The position numbers and the translations under genes were made by a program. 64,000 nt of DNA from VAZQ01 sp036555745. GTDB taxonomy: Bacteria > Pseudomonadota > Alphaproteobacteria > Rhizobiales > Xanthobacteraceae. Positions 1-8,394 of the stretch are shown here, piece by piece; position 1 is the stretch's first letter, and each line of letters begins with the position of its first letter. The DNA is taken from assembly GCA_036555745.1 (NCBI GenBank), contig DATBKV010000218.1:10475-74474 (forward strand), read 5' to 3'. Below the pieces are notes generated by a model. The model was given only the letters and a program-made list of their open reading frames with translations, ran no database searches and was not told the origin of the DNA.

Positions 1-770
1 TCATCGCCGCGGCGAAGAACGCGCGGCGCGCGGTGGTGATCGGCGCGAGCTTCATCGGCCTCGAGGTTGCGGCATCGCTGCGCGCCCGCGAGATCGAGGT
101 GCACGTGGTGGCGCCGGAGCGGCGACCGATGGAGCGCGTGCTCGGGCACGAGCTCGGCGACTTCATCCGCGGCCTGCACGAGGAGCACGGCGTCGTGTTC
201 CATCTCGAGGAAACGGCGGCGGCGATCGAGGAAGCAAAGGTCAAGCTGCGCGGCGGAGCGACGCTCGCCGCCGACCTCGTGGTCGTCGGCGTGGGCGTGC
301 GGCCGCGCACCCAGCTGGCCGAGCGCGCCGGCCTCACGCTCGACCGTGGCGTTCTCGTGAACGAATATCTCGAGACCAGCGCGCCGGGGATCTACGCCGC
401 CGGGGACATCGCGCGCTGGCCGGATCCGCATACCGGCGACCGCCTGCGCATCGAGCATTGGGTGGTGGCCGAGCGCCAGGGCCAGACCGCCGCGCGCAAC
501 ATGCTGGGACGGCGCGAGCGCTTTCGCGACGTCCCGTTCTTCTGGAGCCAGCACTACGACGTGCCGATCAACTATGTCGGGCATGCCGAGAAATGGGACC
601 AGCTCGAGATCGAAGGCGACATCACCGCGCGCGATTGCCTGCTGCGCTACCGCCGCGACGGCAAGGTGCTGGCGGTCGCCTCGATCTACCGCGACCTCGA
701 CAACCTCAGGGAGGAGTTGACGATGGAGCGCCGCGCGGCCGAGCACGAAAGCGTTTCACGTAAAGATTGA
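1..770 (+). CDS. FAD-dependent ferredoxin-reductase-like oxidoreductase, 5' truncated
   Basis: The reading frame is already open at base 3, so the N-terminal FAD-binding part lies outside the window. The visible part begins at the NAD(P)H-binding Rossmann motif VVIGASFIGLEVA (a GxxxxGxE-type fold as in rhodocoxin, putidaredoxin and AIF-like reductases). It continues through the second FAD motif GIYAAGDIAR and ends in a Reductase_C-like domain (FWSQHYDVPINYVGHAE). The family moves electrons from NAD(P)H through FAD to a ferredoxin or rubredoxin that feeds a Rieske oxygenase or P450, or acts as a nitrite reductase-like flavoprotein. No ferredoxin partner is visible downstream, so the partner is unknown. 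The GTG at 33 is internal and should not be taken as the start. Confidence 0.85.
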   Translation, partial: IAAAKNARRAVVIGASFIGLEVAASLRAREIEVHVVAPERRPMERVLGHELGDFIRGLHEEHGVVFHLEETAAAIEEAKVKLRGGATLAADLVVVGVGVRPRTQLAERAGLTLDRGVLVNEYLETSAPGIYAAGDIARWPDPHTGDRLRIEHWVVAERQGQTAARNMLGRRERFRDVPFFWSQHYDVPINYVGHAEKWDQLEIEGDITARDCLLRYRRDGKVLAVASIYRDLDNLREELTMERRAAEHESVSRKD

Positions 771-798
771 GGGAGCCGTGCTCACCTCGCGCGGCGAT

Positions 799-1179
799 TT
801 AGCGCATCCGCTCCACTAGGTGTGCGCGCGACGGACCCGGCTCGAACGGATCGCAGAAGTACTGCGTCTCGTGCGCGACCTTTCCATCCCTGAATTCCAT
901 GATGCTGACCGTGTATGAAGGCGAGCCGTCGTAGGTCAGCACGAATTCTGTGATCCAGAGGTCGGCCTCACCGATGATTCGCCGCACGGAAAAGCGCTTC
1001 TTGTTCGGCTGGACGGTTCGGCTGGCTTGGATGTTGCGCCGGCCGCGGATGCGTTCCCCCGACTGCGGATAGTCGAGCACGGCGTCGTCGCGGTAGATGT
1101 CATGTTCGGTCTCGAAATCGCTGGCGTCGGAGGCGCTCCAATGCCGTTCGAGCGCGGCGCGGATCTCGCGAGCTTCCAT
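799..1179 (-). CDS. NTF2-like / SnoaL-like domain protein
   Basis: 126 residues with the pattern of the NTF2-like superfamily: an N-terminal helix (EIRAALERHWSASDASDFE), the motif HDIYRDDAVLDYPQSGERIRG, and alternating strands ending in MEFRDGKVAHETQYFCDPFEP. Such small alpha+beta barrels are polyketide cyclases, ketosteroid isomerases or ligand-binding proteins; the substrate cannot be told here. A good ribosome-binding site (GGGAG) precedes the ATG. It stands alone on the minus strand, convergent with the flavoprotein gene to its left and divergent from the VOC protein gene. Probably a cytosolic enzyme or binding protein of unknown specificity. Confidence 0.75.
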   Translation of the reverse strand: MEAREIRAALERHWSASDASDFETEHDIYRDDAVLDYPQSGERIRGRRNIQASRTVQPNKKRFSVRRIIGEADLWITEFVLTYDGSPSYTVSIMEFRDGKVAHETQYFCDPFEPGPSRAHLVERMR

Positions 1180-1467
1180 CTCGATCTCCCTTCCTCTTCC
1201 TGGCTACAGGGTCATAGCTCGCGCGGGCGGAGGCTTGGAGATCGAGTGGCGCCACGTCCCGCCCTCGTCTCGCCCCCGGTCGCTCGTGCCGAGGATGCAG
1301 CCGTCGTAGCACTGGGGATGCTCTGACGCTATGATCGACGCCGCGCCAAGCGGCGCTCGTCAAGCGCGAGTCGCGAATCCGCAGGCTTGCGCCGGTTCGC
1401 ACCCACACGCGGTGCACGCGCGCGTGCGCGGCTGCGCCCAAGGTGAATCAAAGCTTCGGAGTGCCCC
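1180..1467. other. Divergent intergenic region
   Basis: 288 bases between two divergently transcribed genes, so it should hold two promoters. I see no convincing -35/-10 pair, no operator-like palindrome and no credible small gene; the open frames across it are high-GC shadows. Confidence 0.5.
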
Positions 1468-2355
1468 ATGATCGAGGTCAAGCGGATCAGCCATGCCACG
1501 TTCGAGACGCCGGATCTCGATCGCCAGATCGACTATTTCACCGAGATCGCCGGCCTCGCGCTGGCGGAGCGCGAAAACGGCCGCGCCTTCCTCGCCACCA
1601 AGCTCGGCGACCTCGCGGTGCAGCTGGAAAAGGGCGAACAGGCGCGCTGTGCGCGGCTGGCGTTCCAAGTCGCGCCCGAGACCGATTTGGACGACATCCG
1701 CCGCGACGTCGAAGGCGAGGGCCTGCACTGCCAGACCCGCAACGATCCCAGCCCCGGCATCCCGCGCATGCTGGCGTTCGACGACCCCAAAGGCACCGTG
1801 TGCGAGGTATTTGCGGCGCAGAGCCCGATCGGCAAAAACCGGCCGGTCGCGGGCATCGGGCCGCTCAAGCTCGGCCATCTCGCCTTCGTGGTGCCGGATC
1901 CGAAGCTCTATGCCGACTTCTACGCCCGCGTGCTCGGATTTCGGGTGTCGGACTGGATCCAGGACTGGTTCGTGTTCATGCGCTGCGGCCCCGACCACCA
2001 CACCGTCAACTTCGTGCGCGGCAAGCGTGTCCAGATGCACCACATCGCCTTCGAGCTGAAGGACTGGGCGCAAGTGCAGACGGCTTGCGACTTCCTGGGA
2101 GCGCGGAACATTCCGATCATCTGGGGCCCGGGCCGGCACGGGCCCGGCCACAATGTCTATACCTATCACCGCAATCCCGACGACCAGATCGTCGAAATGT
2201 TCACCGAACTCGACAAGATGCTGGACGAGTCGCTGGGCTATTTCGATCCGCGGCCGTGGCATCGCGACCGGCCGCAGAAGCCCAAGGTGTGGACCTATCC
2301 GACCGATATCTGGGGCCCGCCACCCACGCCGGAGTACCTGCGCCAGCGCGAGTGA
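1468..2355 (+). CDS. VOC superfamily extradiol dioxygenase-like protein
   Basis: 295 residues forming two vicinal-oxygen-chelate modules (about 5-117 and 132-250), the layout of type I extradiol ring-cleavage dioxygenases such as BphC and catechol 2,3-dioxygenase. The second module keeps the three expected Fe(II) ligands: His137 (LGHLAF), His191 or His192 (MHHIAFEL) and Glu243 (DDQIVEMF). The likely reaction is oxygen-dependent meta-cleavage of a catechol-type substrate, although other VOC enzymes use the same triad. The substrate is not readable. It is followed after 75 bases by a Bug-type periplasmic binding protein, which suggests an aromatic acid uptake/catabolism unit. The start is ATG; no strong Shine-Dalgarno is visible. 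Confidence 0.8.
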   Translation: MIEVKRISHATFETPDLDRQIDYFTEIAGLALAERENGRAFLATKLGDLAVQLEKGEQARCARLAFQVAPETDLDDIRRDVEGEGLHCQTRNDPSPGIPRMLAFDDPKGTVCEVFAAQSPIGKNRPVAGIGPLKLGHLAFVVPDPKLYADFYARVLGFRVSDWIQDWFVFMRCGPDHHTVNFVRGKRVQMHHIAFELKDWAQVQTACDFLGARNIPIIWGPGRHGPGHNVYTYHRNPDDQIVEMFTELDKMLDESLGYFDPRPWHRDRPQKPKVWTYPTDIWGPPPTPEYLRQRE

Positions 2356-2430
2356 AGGGCCGCGACATCATGCCGAATGGCCGCCTGGCCGCCGCCGGCG
2401 CATGTCCCCGGCCGCAACGGAGAGGATCGA

Positions 2431-3390
2431 ATGACCAGAACCTTGGGCGCACTCGTGCTTCTCGCCGCCCTTACCAGCGCGGCAGCGGGGCAGGACTACC
2501 CGACCCGGCCGATCAAGTTCATGCACGGCTTCCCGCCAGGCGGCAACGTGGACATCATCGCGCGGCTTCTCGGCAACGAGATGTCGAAAGGGCTGGGCCA
2601 GTCGATCATCGTCGAAGCCAAGCCCGGCGTCGCCGGCAGCCTTGCCGCCGAGGCGGTAGCGCGCAGCGAGCCCGACGGCTACACGCTGCTGGTCCTCCCC
2701 AGCGCGCATCCCGCGCACGGCGCGCTCGCCAAGAACGTGAACTACAGGGTGGTCGACGATTTCGAGTGGATCTCGGTCGGGAGCTTCTATCCGTTCCTGA
2801 TCTGCGTGCGCAAGGACTCGCGGTTCCAGACCCTGACCCAGCTGATCGACGAGGCGCGCAAAAATCCCGGCGCGTTGAAATACGGCTCCGCCGGCGTGGG
2901 CTCGATCCTGCACACCACGGTCGAGCTCATCGGCAACGACACCAAAACCAAATTTTTGCACATTCCCTATCGCGGCGAGGCACCGGCGATCACCGCGCTC
3001 CTGCAGGGCGACATCGATTTCATCGCCGCGACGTCGGGTCCGATCAGCGCGCGCATCCGCTCGGGCGAGTTTCGCGCGCTGGCGGTGACGGCGAAAACGC
3101 GCTGGCGCGATTTCCCCGACGTGCCCACGGTCGCCGAGCAGGGCATCCCGGGATTCGAGGTCATCTCCTGGACTGGCCTTGCCGGTCCGGCGAAATTGCC
3201 AAATCCGATCGTCGACAAGCTCAATGCCGAGCTGCGCCGCGCCATCGCCACCCCCGAGGTCAAGGACAAGCTCGAGAGCATGGGCGGCGACCCGCGTGCC
3301 ACCACGCCCGCAGAGATGCGCGCGCTGGTCGCGAGCCAATTCGCGACCTGGAAGCGTCTCGCCAACGAGGCGCACATCTCGATCGATTAG
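2431..3390 (+). CDS. Tripartite tricarboxylate transporter (Bug/TctC) periplasmic binding protein
   Basis: 319 residues: a signal peptide (MTRTLGALVLLAALTSAAAG), then the typical Bug opening YPTRPIKFMHGFPPGGNVD and domain II motifs (YGSAGVGSILHTTVELI, IPYRGEAPAITALLQGD). The ATG at 2431 is preferred over an in-frame ATG at 2377 because GGAGAGG lies just upstream and the protein then begins with a signal peptide. Bug proteins bind carboxylates or small aromatic acids in the periplasm for TctAB permeases. No tctA or tctB is present here, so it is an orphan of the expanded kind common in beta- and alphaproteobacteria. It is probably co-transcribed with the upstream dioxygenase-like gene. Confidence 0.9.
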   Translation: MTRTLGALVLLAALTSAAAGQDYPTRPIKFMHGFPPGGNVDIIARLLGNEMSKGLGQSIIVEAKPGVAGSLAAEAVARSEPDGYTLLVLPSAHPAHGALAKNVNYRVVDDFEWISVGSFYPFLICVRKDSRFQTLTQLIDEARKNPGALKYGSAGVGSILHTTVELIGNDTKTKFLHIPYRGEAPAITALLQGDIDFIAATSGPISARIRSGEFRALAVTAKTRWRDFPDVPTVAEQGIPGFEVISWTGLAGPAKLPNPIVDKLNAELRRAIATPEVKDKLESMGGDPRATTPAEMRALVASQFATWKRLANEAHISID

Positions 3391-3432
3391 CCGCCGCCGG
3401 CGCGACCTCGGCGCGGGCGGCGCGTTCGACAA

Positions 3433-5004
3433 TCAACCGGGAGTCGGATTGAGCGGCGCCTTGGGCGCGCCATTGGCCGCCGCTTGCGGCCGCGACAGCA
3501 GCAACGAGAATGGCGCGCGGACGATGCGCAAGAGCCCGGCGGCGCTCGACAGGCTATGCATGGAGCGGCGCGCTTCAACGAACAGGTCGCGCAGCAGCAG
3601 CCGGTCCGAGATGCCCGCCGCCTCCTGCACGAACGAGAGGCGATGGAGCGAATAGAGGCCCAGCAGGCAGGCAATGCCGAAGAAAAAGGTCCAGTCATGG
3701 AAGTTGAGCACCTCGAGCGTGACATCCTGCGCTCCGCCGTGCCAGGTGAAGGCCAGCGTGAGCTGGTGGGTGGCGAAGAAATCGGCACCCAGGCCGCCCA
3801 GGATGGGCGCGATCGCGGCGCAGACCGAGGTGACCACGCCGCTGGCGGCAAGATAGGCGGTCGCTTCGCCGCGCGGTGACAGCTTCATCGCAATATTGCC
3901 GGAGGCGAGCGCCACACCCGCGGTCGATATACCCATGAGCACGTGAATGGCGAGCAGCGCGTAGAGCACGACCGCCTGCATCCAAGGCAGGCCGGTCAAG
4001 GTCCAGGCCAGCATGCAGCACAGAAACAGCGGCGACGAGATGCCGAGCACCGCCTTGTTGCTGAAGCGGTCGATCAGCGCACCCCAGACCCCGAGCGCGG
4101 CGAGGTTGCTCAGCTGGCTCGCGATGGTGAGCACCAAGATGGTGGTCATGGAATAGCCGAGCGTCCGCAGCATGTAGACGGCAAAGAACGGCGCGGCCAG
4201 GTTGACAGTGAAATTCCACGAGGAGAGGAAAACGATGAGGCGGCGGAAGTTGCGGTCGCGGAAGGGCGCGGCCATCATGGCCAGCGGATGGCTATATTTG
4301 GCGACCGGCGCCATCGGCGGCTCGGGCGTGATGCTCAGCAGATAGACGCCGTAGAGTCCGATCAGCGCGCTCAGCGCGAACAGGAAGGAATAGCCGAGCG
4401 CGGGATCGCCCGGCCCGTAGCTCTTCCATGTATCGACCAGCACGCCGCCGATGAGCGCCAGCGCGATGGCGACCGCGGTGGTGGCGGCGGTGCGGCGGCC
4501 GAAGAAACGTCCCTGCTCGTTGTCGGGCACGAGGTCGCGCATCCACGAATTCCAGGCGCAGCCGCTGATCGCGGCGAGCCCCTGGTGCACGGCGAGAAAG
4601 GCGATCAGCACCATCACTCCGGTGGAGTCGGCAAGCAGCGGCGCGCTTGCCGCAGCGAGCAAGAAGATGCGGCCGACGCCGGAGGACCAGACCGAGATGG
4701 CGCGGCGAGCACGCAGGTGCTCGACCAGCATGACCGCCGGAATCTGCAGCAGCTGCACGAAGAAAGGGACGGACGCGAGCACGCCGATGGCGAAATTGCT
4801 GGCGCCGAGCGCGACCGCGAAACCGGCGAGGAAGACGCCGGTGGTCAGCGTCCCCATCGCCTCGTGGGCGATCGAATCGTAGAGCACCAGCTTGTAGGCG
4901 CGGCCCAAGGTCGCGGCCGCCACCGGCGGGCTGGAAGTCGGGGCTTTGTTGGCGGCGCCGGGCTCCTCGGAGCCGACCGCCGCGCGGACGGCGGGATCAA
5001 GCAA
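3433..5004 (-). CDS. MFS transporter
   Basis: 523 residues with about twelve hydrophobic segments in two halves and the cytoplasmic loop WMRDLVPDNEQGRFFGRR between helices of the N-terminal half (a variant of the MFS loop motif). It is a secondary transporter of unknown substrate in the inner membrane. The only in-frame start near the beginning of the conserved region is a TTG at 5004, so the N terminus is uncertain; the first 35 or so residues (rich in Ala, Pro and Ser) may be a cytoplasmic tail. It is convergent with the Bug gene, only 42 bases apart, and is a single gene with no regulator beside it. Confidence 0.8.
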   Translation of the reverse strand: MLDPAVRAAVGSEEPGAANKAPTSSPPVAAATLGRAYKLVLYDSIAHEAMGTLTTGVFLAGFAVALGASNFAIGVLASVPFFVQLLQIPAVMLVEHLRARRAISVWSSGVGRIFLLAAASAPLLADSTGVMVLIAFLAVHQGLAAISGCAWNSWMRDLVPDNEQGRFFGRRTAATTAVAIALALIGGVLVDTWKSYGPGDPALGYSFLFALSALIGLYGVYLLSITPEPPMAPVAKYSHPLAMMAAPFRDRNFRRLIVFLSSWNFTVNLAAPFFAVYMLRTLGYSMTTILVLTIASQLSNLAALGVWGALIDRFSNKAVLGISSPLFLCCMLAWTLTGLPWMQAVVLYALLAIHVLMGISTAGVALASGNIAMKLSPRGEATAYLAASGVVTSVCAAIAPILGGLGADFFATHQLTLAFTWHGGAQDVTLEVLNFHDWTFFFGIACLLGLYSLHRLSFVQEAAGISDRLLLRDLFVEARRSMHSLSSAAGLLRIVRAPFSLLLSRPQAAANGAPKAPLNPTPG

Positions 5005-5168
5005 TTGTTCGCTCGCAATGCATGCGCACCCTCTCGCCCGACATCAATGCCGGGGGCTGGACGCGGGTTCACTCCGTCGCAACGGAACAAACGAGGAATA
5101 GCCAGCGGTGCCGGCCCGGTGCAAGCGCCGCGGCGGGGGGATCGCCGCAAACGCGCGCGCCCAGCCGC

Positions 5169-7013
5169 TCATCCCGTGAGCTCGCGCACCGCGCGCGCCG
5201 CCTGGTCAATGGCGAGATGGGCATAGGCGTCGCCGCCGGCATCGGAATTGGCGATGGCGACGCGGCCGCAGCGCTGCCGCGCGCGCTCGAGCACGTGCTC
5301 GTAATCGTCCGGATCGTAGAGCGAGTTGGCGACATAGCCGTAGCCGTGCGGCCAGCGGTTGACGGTGATCGCCGCGATGTCGCGTCCGCTCGCGAATCCG
5401 CCGGGGCCGAGCATGCGGTCGAGCTCGTCTCGAATCCTGTGTTCGAAATCGGCAAAAGTCATGGCCAGCAGCTGCGCCTGGCCGATGCGAAACTGGGTGC
5501 GCGCGTCGAAGTCGCGGTTGGGCGCGCCCGCGACGTGCACGAGGTGCAGGCAGATCGGCTCCGCCGGAGCTTGCGAATGGCGGTAGCCGCCGAGGCTCAC
5601 GGGGAAATCGAGCTTGACGCGGCTGTGAAAGGACATCGGTGCGGAAATGTCATGCACGGCGAGCCGCACCCACGGATGCCAGTCGCGCACCAGCACGTTG
5701 GTATAGACGATCGGGGTCTTGACATTGAGCGCCAGCGCGTCGCGCTGCTGCGCCGGCAGCTCCGGCATGATGTGGGGGATCACCATGTGGAAGCAGGCCA
5801 GCACCGCGTGCTTGGCCGCCACCACATGCGTCGTCCCGCCGCGCACATAGCCGACGCGCACCTCCTCACGGGCATTGCGCACCTCGACACAGGTCGAGTC
5901 CAGCCGGACGCGGACGGGCTTCCCGTCGCGGTCGAGCTCGCCGTAGTCGAAGGCGGCCAGCACCACGTCCTCCATGCCGGCGCCCGGCGCGACGGCAGGA
6001 ATGAGCGCGCGCACCAGGAGGCGGGCGAGGGAGGCGTTGCCGTCGGGGAAATGGTAGATGTAGGGCTCGCGCGGGCCCGGCGGCGGCAGGCCGAGCCCGG
6101 CGAATCCTGGATAGCCGAAATCGCGCACGTCGGCGGCCGGCACGGCGTCGGCGCCGAGCCCGAAAAAGCCCAGCGTGCGGCCCTGAAAGCAATTCGCGAC
6201 CTCCTCGCTGCAGCCGCAGATCTTGGTGAGATAGTCGCGATAGCTCGTGCGCTTGAGCAGCTCGATCTTCTGCTCGCCGGTGCTGCCGGCAAGCGGATCG
6301 CGCGCGGGGTCGTAGAGCGCGAGCAGCTGCGCCTTGCTCGTCTGCGAGATCGGGAACGCGGCCACCAATTCGGACAGCGGCCTGGCATTGCCCGGGCGGC
6401 GCGCGAGCGCGTCGGTATCAGCCGGCAGGGGTTCGCCGACGACCAGGGCGTCGCGCCCGAATGCCTCGCGCGCGAAGAAAGTGCCGCGCGAAAGCCCGAG
6501 CGAGGAATAGAACGTCCGGTCGAAGGCGGTCTCGAAGCGGTCGACCGCGATGCCGAGATCGCGCAGTAGAGCTTGCGCGACGTCGCTGTAGTGGGTCTTG
6601 GGCGAATCGATCGACTCGCTGCCGCCGTAGCCGATCACCAGCCGGCCATCGAGCGTGAACTCATTGCGCTTGGCGTGGCCGCCGAAATCGTCATGGTTGT
6701 CGAGCACGAGGATGCGCGCCGAGGGCCCGGCTGCGCGGCGGTAGAACCAGGCGGCGGCAAGCCCGCTGATGCCGCCGCCCACCACCACGAGATCGTAGCG
6801 CTCCTCGACTGGCAGGCCGGCAAGGGCAAAGCGCGCGCCCGCGAGCGCCTGCGCGTGCGCCACTTCGAACGAGCCGGGGTGCTGGCCGCGCAAGCCGGTG
6901 AGCGCGGGCGGATAGCGCCAAGGCTCGGCCGCGATCTGCGCCGCCGGGGTGAGTCCGGCGGCGACGGTCAAGGCCACCCCGTTGAGGAAATCCCGGCGCG
7001 AGATCGGCAACAT
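5169..7013 (-). CDS. Exported FAD-dependent oxidoreductase, spermidine dehydrogenase-like
   Basis: 614 residues from the chosen ATG. The N terminus is a Tat-type signal (ISRRDFLNG, Arg6-Arg7) followed by a hydrophobic stretch. An FAD-binding Rossmann fold follows with the dinucleotide motif VVVGGGISGLAAAW (Gly79-Gly84) and then LDNHDDFGGHAKRNEF, which resembles the opening of spermidine dehydrogenase SpdH and related periplasmic flavoproteins. The end (NRWPHGYGY ... RVAIANSDAGGDAYAHLAIDQA) is the C-terminal FAD contact typical of the amine oxidase fold. The likely role is periplasmic oxidation of an amine or related substrate; spermidine itself is only inferred from resemblance. A TTG start at 7046 is possible but would put eleven polar residues before the signal. 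Confidence 0.75.
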   Translation of the reverse strand: MLPISRRDFLNGVALTVAAGLTPAAQIAAEPWRYPPALTGLRGQHPGSFEVAHAQALAGARFALAGLPVEERYDLVVVGGGISGLAAAWFYRRAAGPSARILVLDNHDDFGGHAKRNEFTLDGRLVIGYGGSESIDSPKTHYSDVAQALLRDLGIAVDRFETAFDRTFYSSLGLSRGTFFAREAFGRDALVVGEPLPADTDALARRPGNARPLSELVAAFPISQTSKAQLLALYDPARDPLAGSTGEQKIELLKRTSYRDYLTKICGCSEEVANCFQGRTLGFFGLGADAVPAADVRDFGYPGFAGLGLPPPGPREPYIYHFPDGNASLARLLVRALIPAVAPGAGMEDVVLAAFDYGELDRDGKPVRVRLDSTCVEVRNAREEVRVGYVRGGTTHVVAAKHAVLACFHMVIPHIMPELPAQQRDALALNVKTPIVYTNVLVRDWHPWVRLAVHDISAPMSFHSRVKLDFPVSLGGYRHSQAPAEPICLHLVHVAGAPNRDFDARTQFRIGQAQLLAMTFADFEHRIRDELDRMLGPGGFASGRDIAAITVNRWPHGYGYVANSLYDPDDYEHVLERARQRCGRVAIANSDAGGDAYAHLAIDQAARAVRELTG

Positions 7014-7143
7014 GCGGCGCCTGGTCTGTCCTGGTGCTTGCGCCAAACTGCACCGTGCCCGCCACGTGTCGGGCGTGCCGGCGCGCTCGGCGTACGAACT
7101 TGCCGGCGTCCTGCGACAAAACCAAGGCGCGGCCGCATTCCTC

Positions 7144-7653
7144 CTAGCTGACGCCGACCTCGTTGCGCGACGGGGTGGCCCCGCGCCGCGGCACGATCAG
7201 CTTGGCGATTAGCACTTGCACGACCTCGCCTAGCTGGTTGCGGGTCTCGCTGCGAACTCTCACCATGCCACGATCGCTGCGCGATCGCGAAGGAATGATC
7301 TCCTCGATCTCGCTGACAACATGAAGGACATCGCTCGGCCGCGTCGGCTTAGGCCAGGCGACCTCGCCGCGGGCGCCGACGATCCCGCCCATGAGCGGCA
7401 GCCCCGATTCCACCAGCAGGCGCATGGTGATCGCCGCCGTGTGCCAGCCGCTCGCCGCCAATCCCGCAAATAGCGTGTGTTGTGCCGCCGCCTCGTCGAG
7501 GTGGAACGGCTGCGGGTCGAACTGCGCAGCAAACGCCTTGATCTGCGCCGCGTCGAGCTCGTGGGCCCTGCTGACAAAGCGCCGGCCGACTTCGAGATCG
7601 TCGAGATAAAGCCGTTGCTGTGCGCCGCATTCGGCGGCTGCGGTCTCAGTCAT
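7144..7653 (-). CDS. MaoC-like (R)-hydratase/dehydratase
   Basis: 169 residues forming a single hot-dog fold of the MaoC type. The hydratase 2 motif is clear at FDPQPFHLDEAAA, giving the catalytic Asp46 and His51, followed by the conserved LFAGLAASGWHTAA. The family adds water to enoyl-CoA thioesters or reverses this reaction in fatty-acid, aromatic or polyhydroxyalkanoate metabolism. The ATG at 7653 has GAGGAG seven bases upstream; an upstream GTG would add 36 low-quality residues. It is transcribed divergently from the HxlR regulator, so it may also respond to it. Confidence 0.85.
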   Translation of the reverse strand: MTETAAAECGAQQRLYLDDLEVGRRFVSRAHELDAAQIKAFAAQFDPQPFHLDEAAAQHTLFAGLAASGWHTAAITMRLLVESGLPLMGGIVGARGEVAWPKPTRPSDVLHVVSEIEEIIPSRSRSDRGMVRVRSETRNQLGEVVQVLIAKLIVPRRGATPSRNEVGVS

Positions 7654-7804
7654 CGTTGCGCTCCTCGCCGTGCCCGGATGGTACTCGGCCGACTTGCCCG
7701 CAACGAGAGCGATGCGCGCGAGCGGCATGGGACAGCTTCTGTCGCGGTTCGAAGCGCTCACCGGCCGGCACGGCCGGCACGACCCGCTGCTCCGATATGA
7801 CTTG

Positions 7805-7833
7805 CATAATGATAGTTAGTGCTCCATATTATG
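7805..7833. promoter_or_regulatory. Inverted repeat overlapping the HxlR gene start (candidate operator)
   Basis: CATAAT (7805-7810) and ATTATG (7828-7833) are exact inverted copies separated by 17 bases, in a short AT-rich island in otherwise GC-rich DNA. The right arm contains the ATG of the HxlR-family gene. A dimeric winged-helix repressor bound here would block its own transcription and possibly the divergent maoC-like gene. Operator function is inference from position and symmetry. Confidence 0.5.
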
Positions 7834-8394
7834 TCAATGCGCCACAAGAGCCTCGGCAACATGGCCTGCCCGATTGCCCGCAGCCTGGAGCGCGTGGGCG
7901 AGTGGTGGAGCATGCTCATCCTGCGCGACGCCCTGCATGGGTTCACGCGCTTCGATCAGTTCCAGCAGAGCCTCGGCATCGCCCCCAACATGCTCTCACG
8001 CCGGCTCGGCGCCTTGGTCGAGGCCGGGCTGTTGGAGCGCCGGTGCTACAGCGAGCACCCTCCGCGTTACGAATATGTTCCGACGGCGCGCGGGCGCGAT
8101 TTCCAGCCCGTACTGGTGGCGCTGCTCGCCTGGGGCAACAAGCACTTCGCGCCCGAGGGCGCGAGCGTGCAACTGATCAATACGAAGACCGGCGAGCCGG
8201 TAGACCCGGTCCTCGCCGATCCCGTCACCGGGCAGCGGATCCAGAAGCCGGACTATGCGTTCGCCGCCGGGCCGGCTGCACCTGAACGCACCCGGCGCAG
8301 ATACGCCGCCGCCATTCCTGAGTTCGCGCCGAGCGCAACAAGGCGCAAACCGCCGAAAGCTCGGGGAAACGCGCGCAAGTGGAAAACGCCATGA
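7831..8394 (+). CDS. HxlR-family winged-helix transcriptional regulator
   Basis: 187 residues. Residues 13-100 match HxlR-type regulators: CPIARSLERVGEWWSMLILRD, FDQFQQSLGIAPNMLSRRLG and the wing YEYVPTARGRDFQPVLVALL. The first Cys (Cys13) is the position used for redox or aldehyde sensing in some relatives. The C-terminal 60 residues are basic and Pro-rich and look disordered. The start could be the ATG at 7831, the ATG at 7837 or a GTG at 7819. Its stop codon overlaps the ATG of the MATE gene (ATGA at 8391), so the two are translationally coupled and the regulator probably controls the exporter. Confidence 0.85.
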   Translation: MSMRHKSLGNMACPIARSLERVGEWWSMLILRDALHGFTRFDQFQQSLGIAPNMLSRRLGALVEAGLLERRCYSEHPPRYEYVPTARGRDFQPVLVALLAWGNKHFAPEGASVQLINTKTGEPVDPVLADPVTGQRIQKPDYAFAAGPAAPERTRRRYAAAIPEFAPSATRRKPPKARGNARKWKTP

